A stretch of DNA of 64,000 nt from the NCBI GenBank assembly GCA_902826165.1, contig CADEDV010000011.1, positions 40,562-104,561 of the forward strand. The letters run 5' to 3'. The number at the start of each line of letters is the position of its first letter. Within the stretch, counting starts at the first letter, position 1. The notes beneath the pieces were generated by a model that did no database searches, was not told the origin of the DNA, and saw nothing but the letters and a program-made list of their open reading frames with translations. Below, piece after piece: positions 46,545 to 55,972 of the stretch. The position numbers were made by a program, and so were the translations under genes. This stretch comes from an uncultured Bacteroidota bacterium. Lineage in GTDB: Bacteria > Bacteroidota > Bacteroidia > Chitinophagales > Chitinophagaceae.

Positions 46545-46778
46545 TTACTTTACACGTTCGGCTGATCTTTCTCTTGCATAGCTCAGTACATTCAGCACCA
46601 CTTCTGTGCGGGGTGAAGTAACAAGCTTGTCTAAACGTTGCATGGATGCTTTAAGAACGTTCAGCTTTTCCCGTAGTGTCCAGTCTTTTTTCAATGCTTC
46701 TTCTATAGCAGCGGTCTGTTTAAAAGAGGGTTCTTTATACAAATACAGTAAAAGATCCTCAGGAGTAAAATTTGTCAT
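46545..46778 (-). CDS. Small conserved-looking protein, function unknown
   Basis: The start is placed at ATG 46778 (MTNFTPEDLLLYLYKE); the frame stays open to 46931, but that part overlaps the ftsB-like gene and looks non-coding. The 77-residue product is helical, with an N-terminal segment like the compact anchor of anti-sigma or zinc-finger-type leaders (EDLLLYLYKEPSFKQTAAIEEAL) but no Cys or His metal site. It has a basic C-terminus. It is separated from the FtsB-like gene by 103 nt and followed by a strong terminator. No function assigned. Confidence 0.65.
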   Translation of the reverse strand: MTNFTPEDLLLYLYKEPSFKQTAAIEEALKKDWTLREKLNVLKASMQRLDKLVTSPRTEVVLNVLSYARERSAERVK

Positions 46779-46881
46779 TGGGCAAACCATTAATGTCCTT
46801 AAAAATTGTGTCCAGTAAGTGATTATGTCGAAACGTCCGTGTAATAAACGGGGGTGGGTTTGCCTTATTGTGTAATGAATA

Positions 46882-47196
46882 CTAATTATTTGCCGGTACG
46901 GGCTTTTCCGGTACGATGAACAGGTCCTCATTCTCCCGTTTCATCAGGTATTTTTCCCGGGCATATTTTTCAAGAGTGGCAGGATTATTCTTAAGTGCCT
47001 CTAACTCTTTACGTTCGGCGGCTATTTTCTCTGTATAATAGGCCTTGCTTTGTTTCAGTTCCCGCAACTCTTTGTTACGGGCCATCACGGTAAAAACATC
47101 GTTTTTGTCCAGGAACAACAAAATCACGGCAAAGGCAGCCAGAGCAATCAGGAATTTGCTTTTAAGCCAGGTAGGTATGTGACTGAAAATGCTCAT
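46882..47196 (-). CDS. Septum-formation initiator, FtsB/DivIC-like
   Basis: The 104-residue protein has a short cytoplasmic start, one membrane helix (about 15-30; FLIALAAFAVILLFL) and a coiled coil (KELRELKQSKAYYTEKIAAERKELEALKNN). It ends with the family's YAREKYLMKRENEDLFIV motif. FtsB/DivIC joins FtsL and FtsQ in the divisome. In Bacteroidota it is often next to enolase, as here (76 nt downstream of eno). Confidence 0.92.
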   Translation of the reverse strand: MSIFSHIPTWLKSKFLIALAAFAVILLFLDKNDVFTVMARNKELRELKQSKAYYTEKIAAERKELEALKNNPATLEKYAREKYLMKRENEDLFIVPEKPVPANN

Positions 47197-47228
47197 AGTT
47201 GATGGTTAATAGTTCATAGTCAGAAGAG

Positions 47229-47262
47229 ATAGTTCATGGCCCGGTTATGAACCATGAACTAT
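47229..47262. repeat. Short inverted repeat (ATAGTTCATGG / CCATGAACTAT)
   Basis: Perfect 11-bp arms around a 12-nt loop lie between eno and the ftsB-like gene. Very similar words (CTATGAACTAT, CCATGAAC, GATGAAC) occur at 587-612 between the two-component genes, suggesting a small dispersed intergenic repeat. It may also form an RNA hairpin after eno. Confidence 0.5.
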
Positions 47263-47272
47263 TTGCTATAAA

Positions 47273-48577
<1,305 letters not shown>

Positions 48578-48663
48578 TTAGAGTGAATATTTTTATTAAT
48601 TGTTGGCAAGCGGTAGTGCAGATGGCATCGTTTGTTGCGTCGCACTCTTCAGCGTCCGGTATG

Positions 48664-49578
48664 TTACTGGGCTTTTTGTGTCAGCGTCCTGAAAACATCT
48701 TCCAAACTCTGGTTTTCACTTTGCAAAGAAACGATGTTGAGATTATGCTGCAAAGACAACTCCATGATTTGTTTGCGCAACTGATCAGAATCATCCGTTG
48801 TTAACTGCCAGTTGTTCGCATCATGCTTTGTCACCGTTTTAGCAGCGGAGAGATTTTTGAGTAATTGCTGATTGATATCTTCCCTGAAGCTGACCCTGAT
48901 CAGGTTGGATACTGAAGATGTTTTTCTCAGGTTGCTCAGCTTGTCATCCGCCACCAGGTTGCCTTTATTAATAATGATCACCCGGTCACAAATAGCTTCC
49001 ACTTCCTGCAGGATATGCGAGGAAAACAACACCGTTTTATCCTTTCCCTGTTTTTTGATCACTTCCCGGATCTCAATGATCTGGTTGGGGTCAAGCCCTG
49101 AAGTGGGCTCATCCAGTATCAATACTTCAGGATCATGTATGAGGGCAGCAGCCAGCCCCACCCGTTGTTTGTATCCTTTGGATAATTGCCCGATCCTTTT
49201 TTTGCTTTCAACGGTCAATCCTGTCAGGGCTATTACTTCTTCAATTTTTGTTTTTGAATTGGTTACCTGGTGCACTTCTGCCACAAAGCCGAGGTATTCC
49301 CGCACATACATATCATAATACAAAGCATTCAACTCGGGCAGGTAGCCGATCTTCTTTTTGGTTTCTAATGGTTGTTCGGCCACATTGATACCACAAACCC
49401 AGGCTTCGCCACCTGTTTGCTGCAAGTAACCTGTAATGATCTTCATCGTGGTAGATTTACCGGCACCATTGGGTCCCAGGAAACCAACAATCTCCCCTTT
49501 GTCTACTTTGAAGGAAATACTATTGACAGCTTTTTGTTCGCCGTATTGCTTAAGAAGGTTTTTTACTTCGATGGACAT
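48664..49578 (-). CDS. gldA: Gliding-motility-associated ABC ATPase, GldA-like
   Basis: The 304-residue ATPase has Walker A GPNGAGKST, signature LSKGYKQRVG, Walker B VLILDEPTSGLD and H-loop LFSSHILQE. A 90-residue C-terminal region ends LEDVFRTLTQKAQ, as in GldA. GldA, with the GldF/GldG permease, is required for gliding in Flavobacterium; in Chitinophagaceae the same proteins are widespread, including in non-gliders. No gldF or gldG is in view. The gene lies 74 nt downstream of a carbonic anhydrase gene on the same strand. Confidence 0.85.
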   Translation of the reverse strand: MSIEVKNLLKQYGEQKAVNSISFKVDKGEIVGFLGPNGAGKSTTMKIITGYLQQTGGEAWVCGINVAEQPLETKKKIGYLPELNALYYDMYVREYLGFVAEVHQVTNSKTKIEEVIALTGLTVESKKRIGQLSKGYKQRVGLAAALIHDPEVLILDEPTSGLDPNQIIEIREVIKKQGKDKTVLFSSHILQEVEAICDRVIIINKGNLVADDKLSNLRKTSSVSNLIRVSFREDINQQLLKNLSAAKTVTKHDANNWQLTTDDSDQLRKQIMELSLQHNLNIVSLQSENQSLEDVFRTLTQKAQ

Positions 49579-49652
49579 AGATCTCTTGTGGTTGGCTTTA
49601 CTACCAATATTGCGAATTTAGGTTATTCAAACCATAGCTGCTGAAGGCAGTG

Positions 49653-50288
49653 TTACAGGTCATCAAATTCATACAACGGATCAATGTCAATACCGGCTTT
49701 CATCTCCACAATTGGTTTTATCAGGCCGTCATGCAGATCGTATACCCAGCCATGCAGGTCGGGTCGCTGTTCGTTGGTCCATGCCCGTTGTATCAATGCC
49801 GTTTTTGCCAGGTTGAATACTTGTTCTTTTACATTCAGTTCCACCATCCGGTTCACCCGCTGTTCTTCGTTGGGTATACTTTCGAGCTCCTTCCGGTGAA
49901 TGCGATAAATATCTTTGATATTCCGCAGCCACATATTCAGCACCTGGTTAAAGTCTTCATTCGACATGGCTGCTTTAATGCCTCCGCATCCATAGTGCCC
50001 GCATACTACCACATGTTTTATCTTCAGGTGGTTAACAGCATAATCCACCACACTCATCAGGTTCACATCAGTATTGACCACCAGGTTTGCTACATTACGG
50101 TGAATGAATATTTCACCCGGCTCAGTCTGGGTAATTTGGTCGGGGGGCACCCGGCTGTCGCTGCACCCGATCCATAAAAATTCAGGAGACTGTACATGTA
50201 GCAGCCGTTCAAAAAAACCGGGATCTTCTGCCAGTTTCTTAGCCGCCCAGTGCTTATTATCATTGAGTAATACTTCGTAAGGTTTCAT
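49653..50288 (-). CDS. can: Beta-carbonic anhydrase
   Basis: The 211-residue protein has the beta-class zinc site C42-x-D44-x-R46 (CSDSRVP) and H98-x2-C101 (CGHYGCGG), and the family segment EPGEIFIHRNVANLV. It resembles E. coli Can, which hydrates CO2 to bicarbonate. Length is normal. It is divergent from the plus-strand inorganic-carbon operon and has a good -7 box (50315-50308). The presence of a second beta-carbonic anhydrase 736 nt away makes it part of a carbon-handling locus. Confidence 0.97.
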   Translation of the reverse strand: MKPYEVLLNDNKHWAAKKLAEDPGFFERLLHVQSPEFLWIGCSDSRVPPDQITQTEPGEIFIHRNVANLVVNTDVNLMSVVDYAVNHLKIKHVVVCGHYGCGGIKAAMSNEDFNQVLNMWLRNIKDIYRIHRKELESIPNEEQRVNRMVELNVKEQVFNLAKTALIQRAWTNEQRPDLHGWVYDLHDGLIKPIVEMKAGIDIDPLYEFDDL

Positions 50289-50307
50289 ATACTTATCAAT
50301 TGGTGAT

Positions 50308-50315
50308 CAAAAGTA
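50308..50315 (-). promoter_or_regulatory. -7 box TACTTTTG of the minus-strand carbonic anhydrase
   Basis: TACTTTTG is a full match to TAnnTTTG and ends 19 nt before the start codon at 50288. A TTTG lies 22 nt upstream, slightly beyond the usual spacing. Confidence 0.5.
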
Positions 50316-50497
50316 GTTTTAAACGAGCCGAAATAAGCAAACAGTTGTTCGTTTTTGCTGGAAATCAAAAAGTTGAAATTTTTTAATCAAGAAATGACAA
50401 TATAGTTCAACAAGTACCGGGGTTCACTGTTATTTTTACGTCTTATGCTGGTAACGGGTATTTTATCGTAAAAGGGTCAGCACAGGCGGGTGAATGG

Positions 50498-50528
50498 TTT
50501 GGACAACAGGGCATAATGTATTACTTTG
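50498..50528 (+). promoter_or_regulatory. Promoter TTTG-N19-TTACTTTG of the inorganic-carbon operon
   Basis: TTTG (50498-50501) and TTACTTTG (50521-50528; one mismatch to TAnnTTTG) are 19 nt apart. Transcription would begin just before the ATG at 50541. Confidence 0.5.
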
Positions 50529-50540
50529 CAACACTTTTCA

Positions 50541-50912
50541 ATGGTGAAGTACAAAAAGACATATAGTGGTTCTCAACTGGCTTCAGCCGTATGTATGATA
50601 CTGGCATTGCTGTGGCTTACCATCAGTGCTCCTTTTGTCTATGCCTGCCAGCAGGAAGTAGCCAAACAGAATAAAACAGAACAAACCCAGTCACCCCTGG
50701 CTGGCAATGAAGAAGAAACAGCCAACCCGTTTGGCAATAACACGGAAGAAAAAGCTCCCAGCAGTAGTTCTTTCTCCGAAGAATATCTCCACGATCAGAA
50801 TCATGATGCTCATTTCCTGTTGCTGACTTTGTCGTATCATAAATGCGAGAGTGCCAGTACTTATGTAGCTTATCATGGCGAACTGCTTGTTCCCCCTCCG
50901 AATGTTGGATAA
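50541..50912 (+). CDS. Small exported protein at the head of the DAB-type operon
   Basis: ATG 50541 is preferred over the in-frame TTG at 50526. The 123-residue product has a signal peptide (about 15-36, ending PFVYAC; a Cys at the end could be a lipid anchor but the lipobox is not classical), a low-complexity Glu/Gln/Asn/Ser region (about 38-90), and a more ordered C-terminus with several His and one Cys (DQNHDAHFLLLTLSYHKCES...YHGELLVPPPNVG). I recognise no family. It precedes the carbonic anhydrase by 112 nt on the same strand; a role in inorganic-carbon uptake is only guilt by association. Confidence 0.7.
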   Translation: MVKYKKTYSGSQLASAVCMILALLWLTISAPFVYACQQEVAKQNKTEQTQSPLAGNEEETANPFGNNTEEKAPSSSSFSEEYLHDQNHDAHFLLLTLSYHKCESASTYVAYHGELLVPPPNVG

Positions 50913-50968
50913 TTCCAAACAATCCTGAACACATTTTCTATGCCTGTCAAAGGGCTTATTATGTAATT

Positions 50969-50985
50969 ACATTATTAATTAATGT
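50969..50985. promoter_or_regulatory. Palindrome ACATTA-N5-TAATGT, possible operator
   Basis: Perfect 6-bp inverted arms around TTAAT lie 40 nt before the second carbonic anhydrase start. It could be a binding site controlling the operon, or chance in A/T-rich DNA. Confidence 0.25.
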
Positions 50986-51024
50986 CACTGCTATTTGTGG
51001 TGACCGTATAAAACTATATAACTG

Positions 51025-51687
51025 ATGAGAAAACATTCTAAAGAATACCTGGAAAATCTTACCCCCTACAAATGCTATGAAATTTTGGTGGAAGGGAACG
51101 AGCGGTTTGTTAACAACCTGAACTCTGATCATGATCATCTGGAAATGATCAATGAAACCCGGGAAGGGCAATATCCCTTTGCTGTAATACTGAGTTGTAT
51201 GGATTCCCGCACTTCTGTGGAGTTGGTATTTGACCAGGGTCTTGGCGACCTGTTCAGCATCCGTGTGGCTGGTAATGTGGTGAATAATGATATCATCGCC
51301 AGTATTGAATATGCGGTGAAATATGTTGGGTCAAAATTACTAGTAGTGCTGGGTCATACAGAGTGTGGCGCCATCAAGAGTGCGAAAGCAGGGGTAAAGG
51401 ACGGGCACATTACTGAGTTACTGAACCGGATACAGCCTTCTATCAGTAAGGCAATGCTGAAGAACGAAAAGGACCACCTGTTCCATGATAATGTGGCCTA
51501 TGCCAACGTGGAGAACAGCCTGGAAGAAATTCTAACCCGCAGCGAAATAATAAAAGAAATGTTTGCAAAAGGCGAGATAGGCCTGGTAGGAGGTATGTAT
51601 AATATTGAAAATGGGAAAGTTGATTTCTTTAAGAACCTGACCAAAATGAAAAAAGAAGATAAGCAACTGAAGGCTGTAGCTCTGTAA
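51025..51687 (+). CDS. Beta-carbonic anhydrase of the DAB/SulP operon
   Basis: The 220-residue protein has the beta-class zinc site C58-M-D60-S-R62 and H111-x2-C114 (GHTECGAIKSA) with the IRVAGNVVN segment. It belongs to a different branch from the neighbouring Can-like enzyme (CMDSRTS rather than CSDSRVP). It has no evident signal peptide, so it is cytoplasmic. It is 39 nt upstream of the SulP gene and should equilibrate CO2 and bicarbonate in step with the transporters. The C-terminal tail is Lys-rich. Confidence 0.95.
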   Translation: MRKHSKEYLENLTPYKCYEILVEGNERFVNNLNSDHDHLEMINETREGQYPFAVILSCMDSRTSVELVFDQGLGDLFSIRVAGNVVNNDIIASIEYAVKYVGSKLLVVLGHTECGAIKSAKAGVKDGHITELLNRIQPSISKAMLKNEKDHLFHDNVAYANVENSLEEILTRSEIIKEMFAKGEIGLVGGMYNIENGKVDFFKNLTKMKKEDKQLKAVAL

Positions 51688-51726
51688 GGAAGCAAAACCT
51701 GAATAAATTTAAAACAAGAACTAAAG

Positions 51727-53307
51727 ATGAAGTTAAGTACGAAGTATTTCAAAGCGGATATGTTATCTGGTATGGTCGTTTTTCTGGTAGCATTGCCGCT
51801 TTGCCTGGGTATTGCAGTGGCCAGTGGTGCACCTCCTTTTGCCGGTATTATTACCGGGGTTATTGGGGGAATTGTGGTGGGATTATTAAGTAGTTCAAAC
51901 GTAAGCGTATCAGGACCGGCTGCGGGTCTGATCGCCATCGTTGTAGCGGCTATCACAGACCTTGGGTACGAGCCTTTTTTAGTCGCAGTGGTTATTGCCG
52001 GGTTGATTCAACTGACGCTGGGTTTTATTAAAGCAGGAAGTATATCAAGCTATTTTCCCACCAGTGTAATCGAAGGAATGCTGGTAGCTATCGGTATCAT
52101 TATCATTAAAAAAGAAATACCGCATGCTATCGGTTACGACAAAGAACATGAAGGGGATTTCTTTTCCTATGAGTTACTGAGCGAGGATAAAGGCTTCTTT
52201 ACAGAGATCATCCATGCGTTTAATTATGCCCACCTGGGGGCTATTATGATCACTGTTATCTCAATAGGTATTCTCGTAGCATTTAATAAAGTGCCTGCGT
52301 TGAAAAAGATCAAAGCCATTCCGGGTGCATTGGTGGTGGTGGTCGTGGGTATCATCCTGAATGAGATTTTCAAATCAACCGGCTCCCCGTTAGCTATCGT
52401 GGGACAGGAACATATGGTTACTCTTCCTACTGCTTCCTCTTTCAGTGAGTTTTTTGGTCAGTTCTCCACGCCTGATTTTTCTGCTTTTTCCAATAGTAAA
52501 GTCTGGGTGGTGGGTGTTACTATTGCCATAGTTGCCAGTATTGAAACGCTATTATGCCTGGAAGCCGGCGATAAGATGGACTCGATGAAACGATATTCAA
52601 GTGCCAACGTTGAATTAAAGGCGCAGGGAGTAGGAAATATCCTGACCGGCCTGATCGGTGGTATACCCATGACATCTGTTATTGTAAGAACATCTGCCAA
52701 TGTTAATTCAGGTGCAAAAACAAAATTATCAGCCATTGCCCATGGTGTTTTCCTGCTGCTGGCCGTAGTGAGCATTCCGTCTTTATTGAATAAGATACCA
52801 ATGGCCTGCCTGGCAGCTATCCTGATCATGATCGGTTTGAAACTGGCAAGCCCTAGAGTATTTAAGCATATGTGGCATACCGGCAAACACCAGTTCATTC
52901 CTTTTATTGTGACTGTAGTTGCGGTGGTGCTGACGGATTTGCTGAAAGGTGTTGGTATTGGCCTGGCGGTAAGCATCTTCTTTATCCTGCGGGGCAATAT
53001 GAAGCTGGCTTACTTCTTCAAAAAAGAAAAACATAAAGAAGGAGAGACCATTTATATTGACCTGGCACAGGAGGTTTCTTTTCTGAATAAAGCAGCGGTA
53101 AAACAAACACTGGCACATCTTCCTCCAAATAGTAAAGTGGTAATTGATGCGGCTAATACAGTATATATTGACTATGATGTATTGGAGCTGATCAGGGACT
53201 TTTTGAATTTTGGTTCAAAAGACAAGAATATTGCAGTCATCCTGCAAAACTTCAAACCAGCATATAAGATGGAGGATGCCATACATGTGCATTCAGGAAA
53301 AAACTAA
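51727..53307 (+). CDS. SulP family anion (probably bicarbonate) transporter with STAS domain
   Basis: The 526-residue transporter has the SLC26/SulP membrane domain (about 10-425), opening FLVALPLCLGIAVASGAPPFAGIITGVIGG, with SVSGPAAGLIAIVVAAI and a later GLIGGIPMTSVIVRTSANVN. A shortened C-terminal STAS domain follows (about 430-520; LPPNSKVVIDAANTVYIDYD). The family moves sulphate, bicarbonate or other anions. Placement between a carbonic anhydrase and dabA/dabB strongly suggests bicarbonate, as in BicA-like transporters, but sulphate cannot be ruled out from sequence. Confidence 0.93.
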   Translation: MKLSTKYFKADMLSGMVVFLVALPLCLGIAVASGAPPFAGIITGVIGGIVVGLLSSSNVSVSGPAAGLIAIVVAAITDLGYEPFLVAVVIAGLIQLTLGFIKAGSISSYFPTSVIEGMLVAIGIIIIKKEIPHAIGYDKEHEGDFFSYELLSEDKGFFTEIIHAFNYAHLGAIMITVISIGILVAFNKVPALKKIKAIPGALVVVVVGIILNEIFKSTGSPLAIVGQEHMVTLPTASSFSEFFGQFSTPDFSAFSNSKVWVVGVTIAIVASIETLLCLEAGDKMDSMKRYSSANVELKAQGVGNILTGLIGGIPMTSVIVRTSANVNSGAKTKLSAIAHGVFLLLAVVSIPSLLNKIPMACLAAILIMIGLKLASPRVFKHMWHTGKHQFIPFIVTVVAVVLTDLLKGVGIGLAVSIFFILRGNMKLAYFFKKEKHKEGETIYIDLAQEVSFLNKAAVKQTLAHLPPNSKVVIDAANTVYIDYDVLELIRDFLNFGSKDKNIAVILQNFKPAYKMEDAIHVHSGKN

Positions 53308-53316
53308 ACGACACTA

Positions 53317-55962
53317 ATGCCAAATGAAACAGGAGCGATTGTAAAGCCGGTGATCCGGCATGAGCATTTTGATGAAGAACATGTACTGCATGAACTCAAG
53401 CATTACCTGCCATCACAGCAGGCCTTAAGGGATTTTATCCATCATAATTCCCTGCATGCTTTTCAGCATATGAAATTCTATGGAGGCATTTTCAAAGCCT
53501 CAAGGATATTCGGTTTCCAGGTACACCTCCAGTTGTCAGAATACAGGGAGATGTACAAGACTGGAAGGATCAGGCAAGATATATTGGAGATGATCATAGC
53601 ACGGAAAAAAGGTAAAGGCGCAGCCGGTACGTGGAAAGAAAACCTTATCTCCAAATCATACGATACGCTCAATCATCCACGTATCGGTCAACTGCGCAAC
53701 TATTGGAAAGAGGTTTACCAGGTTGACCTCGATAATAAAGTTCATCCGCTGTTATTTCGTATTCTCTGCAGTTTTTTAGACCAGGGTATTGCAATACAGC
53801 CCTTCCCGGTGGTTAACAAACCCTTCCTGGAAAGTATTAAAGAACTGGAACAAAACGGGCTGGTCAGTTTTTTTAAGACCAAAGCAGTAAGAAAACAATT
53901 CCTGTCAGGTGATTATTCCATCAATGGCTTATTAAAAACCATAGTTGGAAAGGAAGAATATTTTGAACAATATTTATTTGATCAGCAGTTTGCACATCAT
54001 GGGTGGAGTGGTTTTGTAAGTGCTGTAGAAGACAACCCGCATACCTTACTTGACAGGAAACAGATCAGTTTGAAGGAGTCGGTGGAGTTTGAATTGTTGC
54101 TGGAACTGGATGCATTGCAACATACACTTGGCAACACTTGGCAACCCCTGGCTCATCATGTTTTGGTTCCGCCGGTTGATTTATTCACCAATGTTCCGCA
54201 AACAGAATTTGCAGAAGTCATAGAACTATGGCAGGATGCCTTTGAATGGAGTTATTATGATTCAGTGTTGAAAGGGATCCTCTTAGCCTCCCCCAACCCC
54301 TCCGCAGGAGGGGCTTTAGAGTCTTCAAAGCAAAAAACGGTTTCTGAATTATCGGAAACCAAGATTCCCCTTGCGGGAGGCGGGGGGGCTGAGCCCTCTT
54401 TGCAGGCGATCTTTTGTATTGATGAAAGAGAAGACTCTATCCGCCGCCATATTGAAGCGGTAGATAAGAAGGCAGTAACATTCGGAGCTCCCGGGTTTTT
54501 TGGTGTAGAATTTTATTTTCAGCAACAGGGTGGAAAGTTCTATGATAAACTTTGCCCTGCACCGGTGACACCAAAATTCCTGATCAAAGAATCTGGCGCA
54601 ACATCTGTAGCAAAAGAAGAACTGATCTATACAAAGTACACACACGGTATTCTATCGGGCTTTTTCCTGAGCATTGGTTTCGGTTTCTGGGCTTTTGTCA
54701 AAAAAATGCAGATGCTGTTCCGCCCCAAAATGAGCCCGGCTATTTCCAATGCGTATGGGCATATGGACAAATTATCGGTCTTAACTATTGAGAATACAAA
54801 TCCTGATGATGTCGAGAACGGGCTGCAGATCGGTTATACTATTGATGAGATGACGGCCAGGGCTGAAGGTTTTTTAAGAGGCATCGGGTTGGTGAAAATT
54901 TTTGCCCCCGTGGTCTATATAGTGGCCCACGGCAGCAGCAGTGCGAACAACCCTCATCATGGTGCCCATGATTGTGGCGCCTGCAGCGGAAGACCCGGCG
55001 CTACCAATGCCAGGGTGCAGGCATTTATTTTAAATCACAAAAAAGTAAGAGAGGCATTAGCGGCAAAAGGAATCAGTATCCCGGCTTCAACACAGTTTGT
55101 TGGCGCCATGCATGATACGGCTGCAGATGTAATGGCCTATTATGATGAAAAAGTGCTGACTGAAGAAAATACAAAACTGCATATTATCAATATTCAGCAT
55201 TTTGAAACAGCACTTAACCTGAATGCCAAAGAACGAAGCCGGCGGTTTGCTTCTATTAATACCAAACAGGAACTGGAACAGGTTCGTAAAGCTATTCATA
55301 GCCGCTCTGTTTCTTTGTTTGAACCCAGGCCAGAGTTGGGACATGGGACCAATACGTTAGCCATTATCGGCCGCAGGCAGGTAACAAAAGGATTATTCCT
55401 CGACCGCCGTGCCTTCCTCAACAGTTACGATCATACTACTGATCCGGATGGTACTATTCTTTCAGCAGTGATGCGACCCATTGGTTTGGTTTGCGGAGGG
55501 ATCAACCTGGAATATTATTTTTCAAGAGTGGATAATATCAAGATGGGTGCAGGCACCAAACTTCCGCATAATGTGATGGGATTATTTGGTGTGGCCAACA
55601 GCAGTGATGGAGATCTCCGGCCCGGCCTTCCCTGGCAAATGATCGAAGTACATGACCCCGTTCGTTTGCTGGTGATCGTTGAACATCAACCAGACATTGT
55701 ATTAAAGGCTATTCAATCCTCACCCGAAGTGTTTGAATGGTACAATAATGAGTGGGTGCATATTGTGGCGCTTCATCCTGAAGAAAAACAGTTTTACTAT
55801 TTCAGGAATGGAGAATTTGTAAAATATGAACCAGTCACTGACGCCGGCGAGATAAAAACCATTCATAACATGGAGCAGTTTATTGAAGGGGCGAAGGAGA
55901 TGGAAACGAATCATATTGTACATGCCACGGAAGAGAATTTGCCGGTTTACCTGCTGGATTAA
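53317..55962 (+). CDS. dabA: DabA-like inorganic-carbon uptake subunit (DUF2309/UPF0753)
   Basis: The 881-residue cytoplasmic subunit of the DAB bicarbonate-accumulating complex has a beta-carbonic-anhydrase-like zinc site. C367 and D369 lie in FCIDERED, and H538 and C553 in VAHGSSSxNNPxxGAxDCGACSGR. The spacing matches the known DabA set (Cys, Asp, His, Cys, with 15 residues between His and Cys). It is thought to convert CO2 to bicarbonate vectorially, driven by ion flow through DabB. Odd: residues about 322-359 are encoded by a 112-bp G/C-rich palindromic element that looks inserted in frame immediately before the active-site segment. It starts 9 nt after sulP and is followed by dabB 10 nt later. 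Confidence 0.95.
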   Translation: MPNETGAIVKPVIRHEHFDEEHVLHELKHYLPSQQALRDFIHHNSLHAFQHMKFYGGIFKASRIFGFQVHLQLSEYREMYKTGRIRQDILEMIIARKKGKGAAGTWKENLISKSYDTLNHPRIGQLRNYWKEVYQVDLDNKVHPLLFRILCSFLDQGIAIQPFPVVNKPFLESIKELEQNGLVSFFKTKAVRKQFLSGDYSINGLLKTIVGKEEYFEQYLFDQQFAHHGWSGFVSAVEDNPHTLLDRKQISLKESVEFELLLELDALQHTLGNTWQPLAHHVLVPPVDLFTNVPQTEFAEVIELWQDAFEWSYYDSVLKGILLASPNPSAGGALESSKQKTVSELSETKIPLAGGGGAEPSLQAIFCIDEREDSIRRHIEAVDKKAVTFGAPGFFGVEFYFQQQGGKFYDKLCPAPVTPKFLIKESGATSVAKEELIYTKYTHGILSGFFLSIGFGFWAFVKKMQMLFRPKMSPAISNAYGHMDKLSVLTIENTNPDDVENGLQIGYTIDEMTARAEGFLRGIGLVKIFAPVVYIVAHGSSSANNPHHGAHDCGACSGRPGATNARVQAFILNHKKVREALAAKGISIPASTQFVGAMHDTAADVMAYYDEKVLTEENTKLHIINIQHFETALNLNAKERSRRFASINTKQELEQVRKAIHSRSVSLFEPRPELGHGTNTLAIIGRRQVTKGLFLDRRAFLNSYDHTTDPDGTILSAVMRPIGLVCGGINLEYYFSRVDNIKMGAGTKLPHNVMGLFGVANSSDGDLRPGLPWQMIEVHDPVRLLVIVEHQPDIVLKAIQSSPEVFEWYNNEWVHIVALHPEEKQFYYFRNGEFVKYEPVTDAGEIKTIHNMEQFIEGAKEMETNHIVHATEENLPVYLLD
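54282..54393. repeat. Palindromic repeat-like element inserted in frame within dabA
   Basis: The ends are inverted copies: CTTAGCCTCCCCC on the left and, read on the other strand, CTCAGCCCCCCCG on the right. Each end also has a C-run followed by CCGC(A)AGG and G-run arms; the left one forms a perfect stem CCCCTCC-GCA-GGAGGGG (54297-54313). A central hairpin GGTTTC / GAAACC lies at 54339-54360. The layout resembles G/C-rich interspersed intergenic repeats of Bacteroidota. It adds about 37 codons (Gly/Ala/Pro/Ser-rich) without breaking the frame. Confidence 0.7.
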
Positions 55963-55972
55963 AAAAAACTAA

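Noticed and set aside
54282..54393. Sequencing or assembly artefact as the cause of the dabA insert
   Set aside because: The segment has ordered inverted ends and hairpins and keeps the reading frame, which random error would not produce; read mapping would still be needed to be certain.
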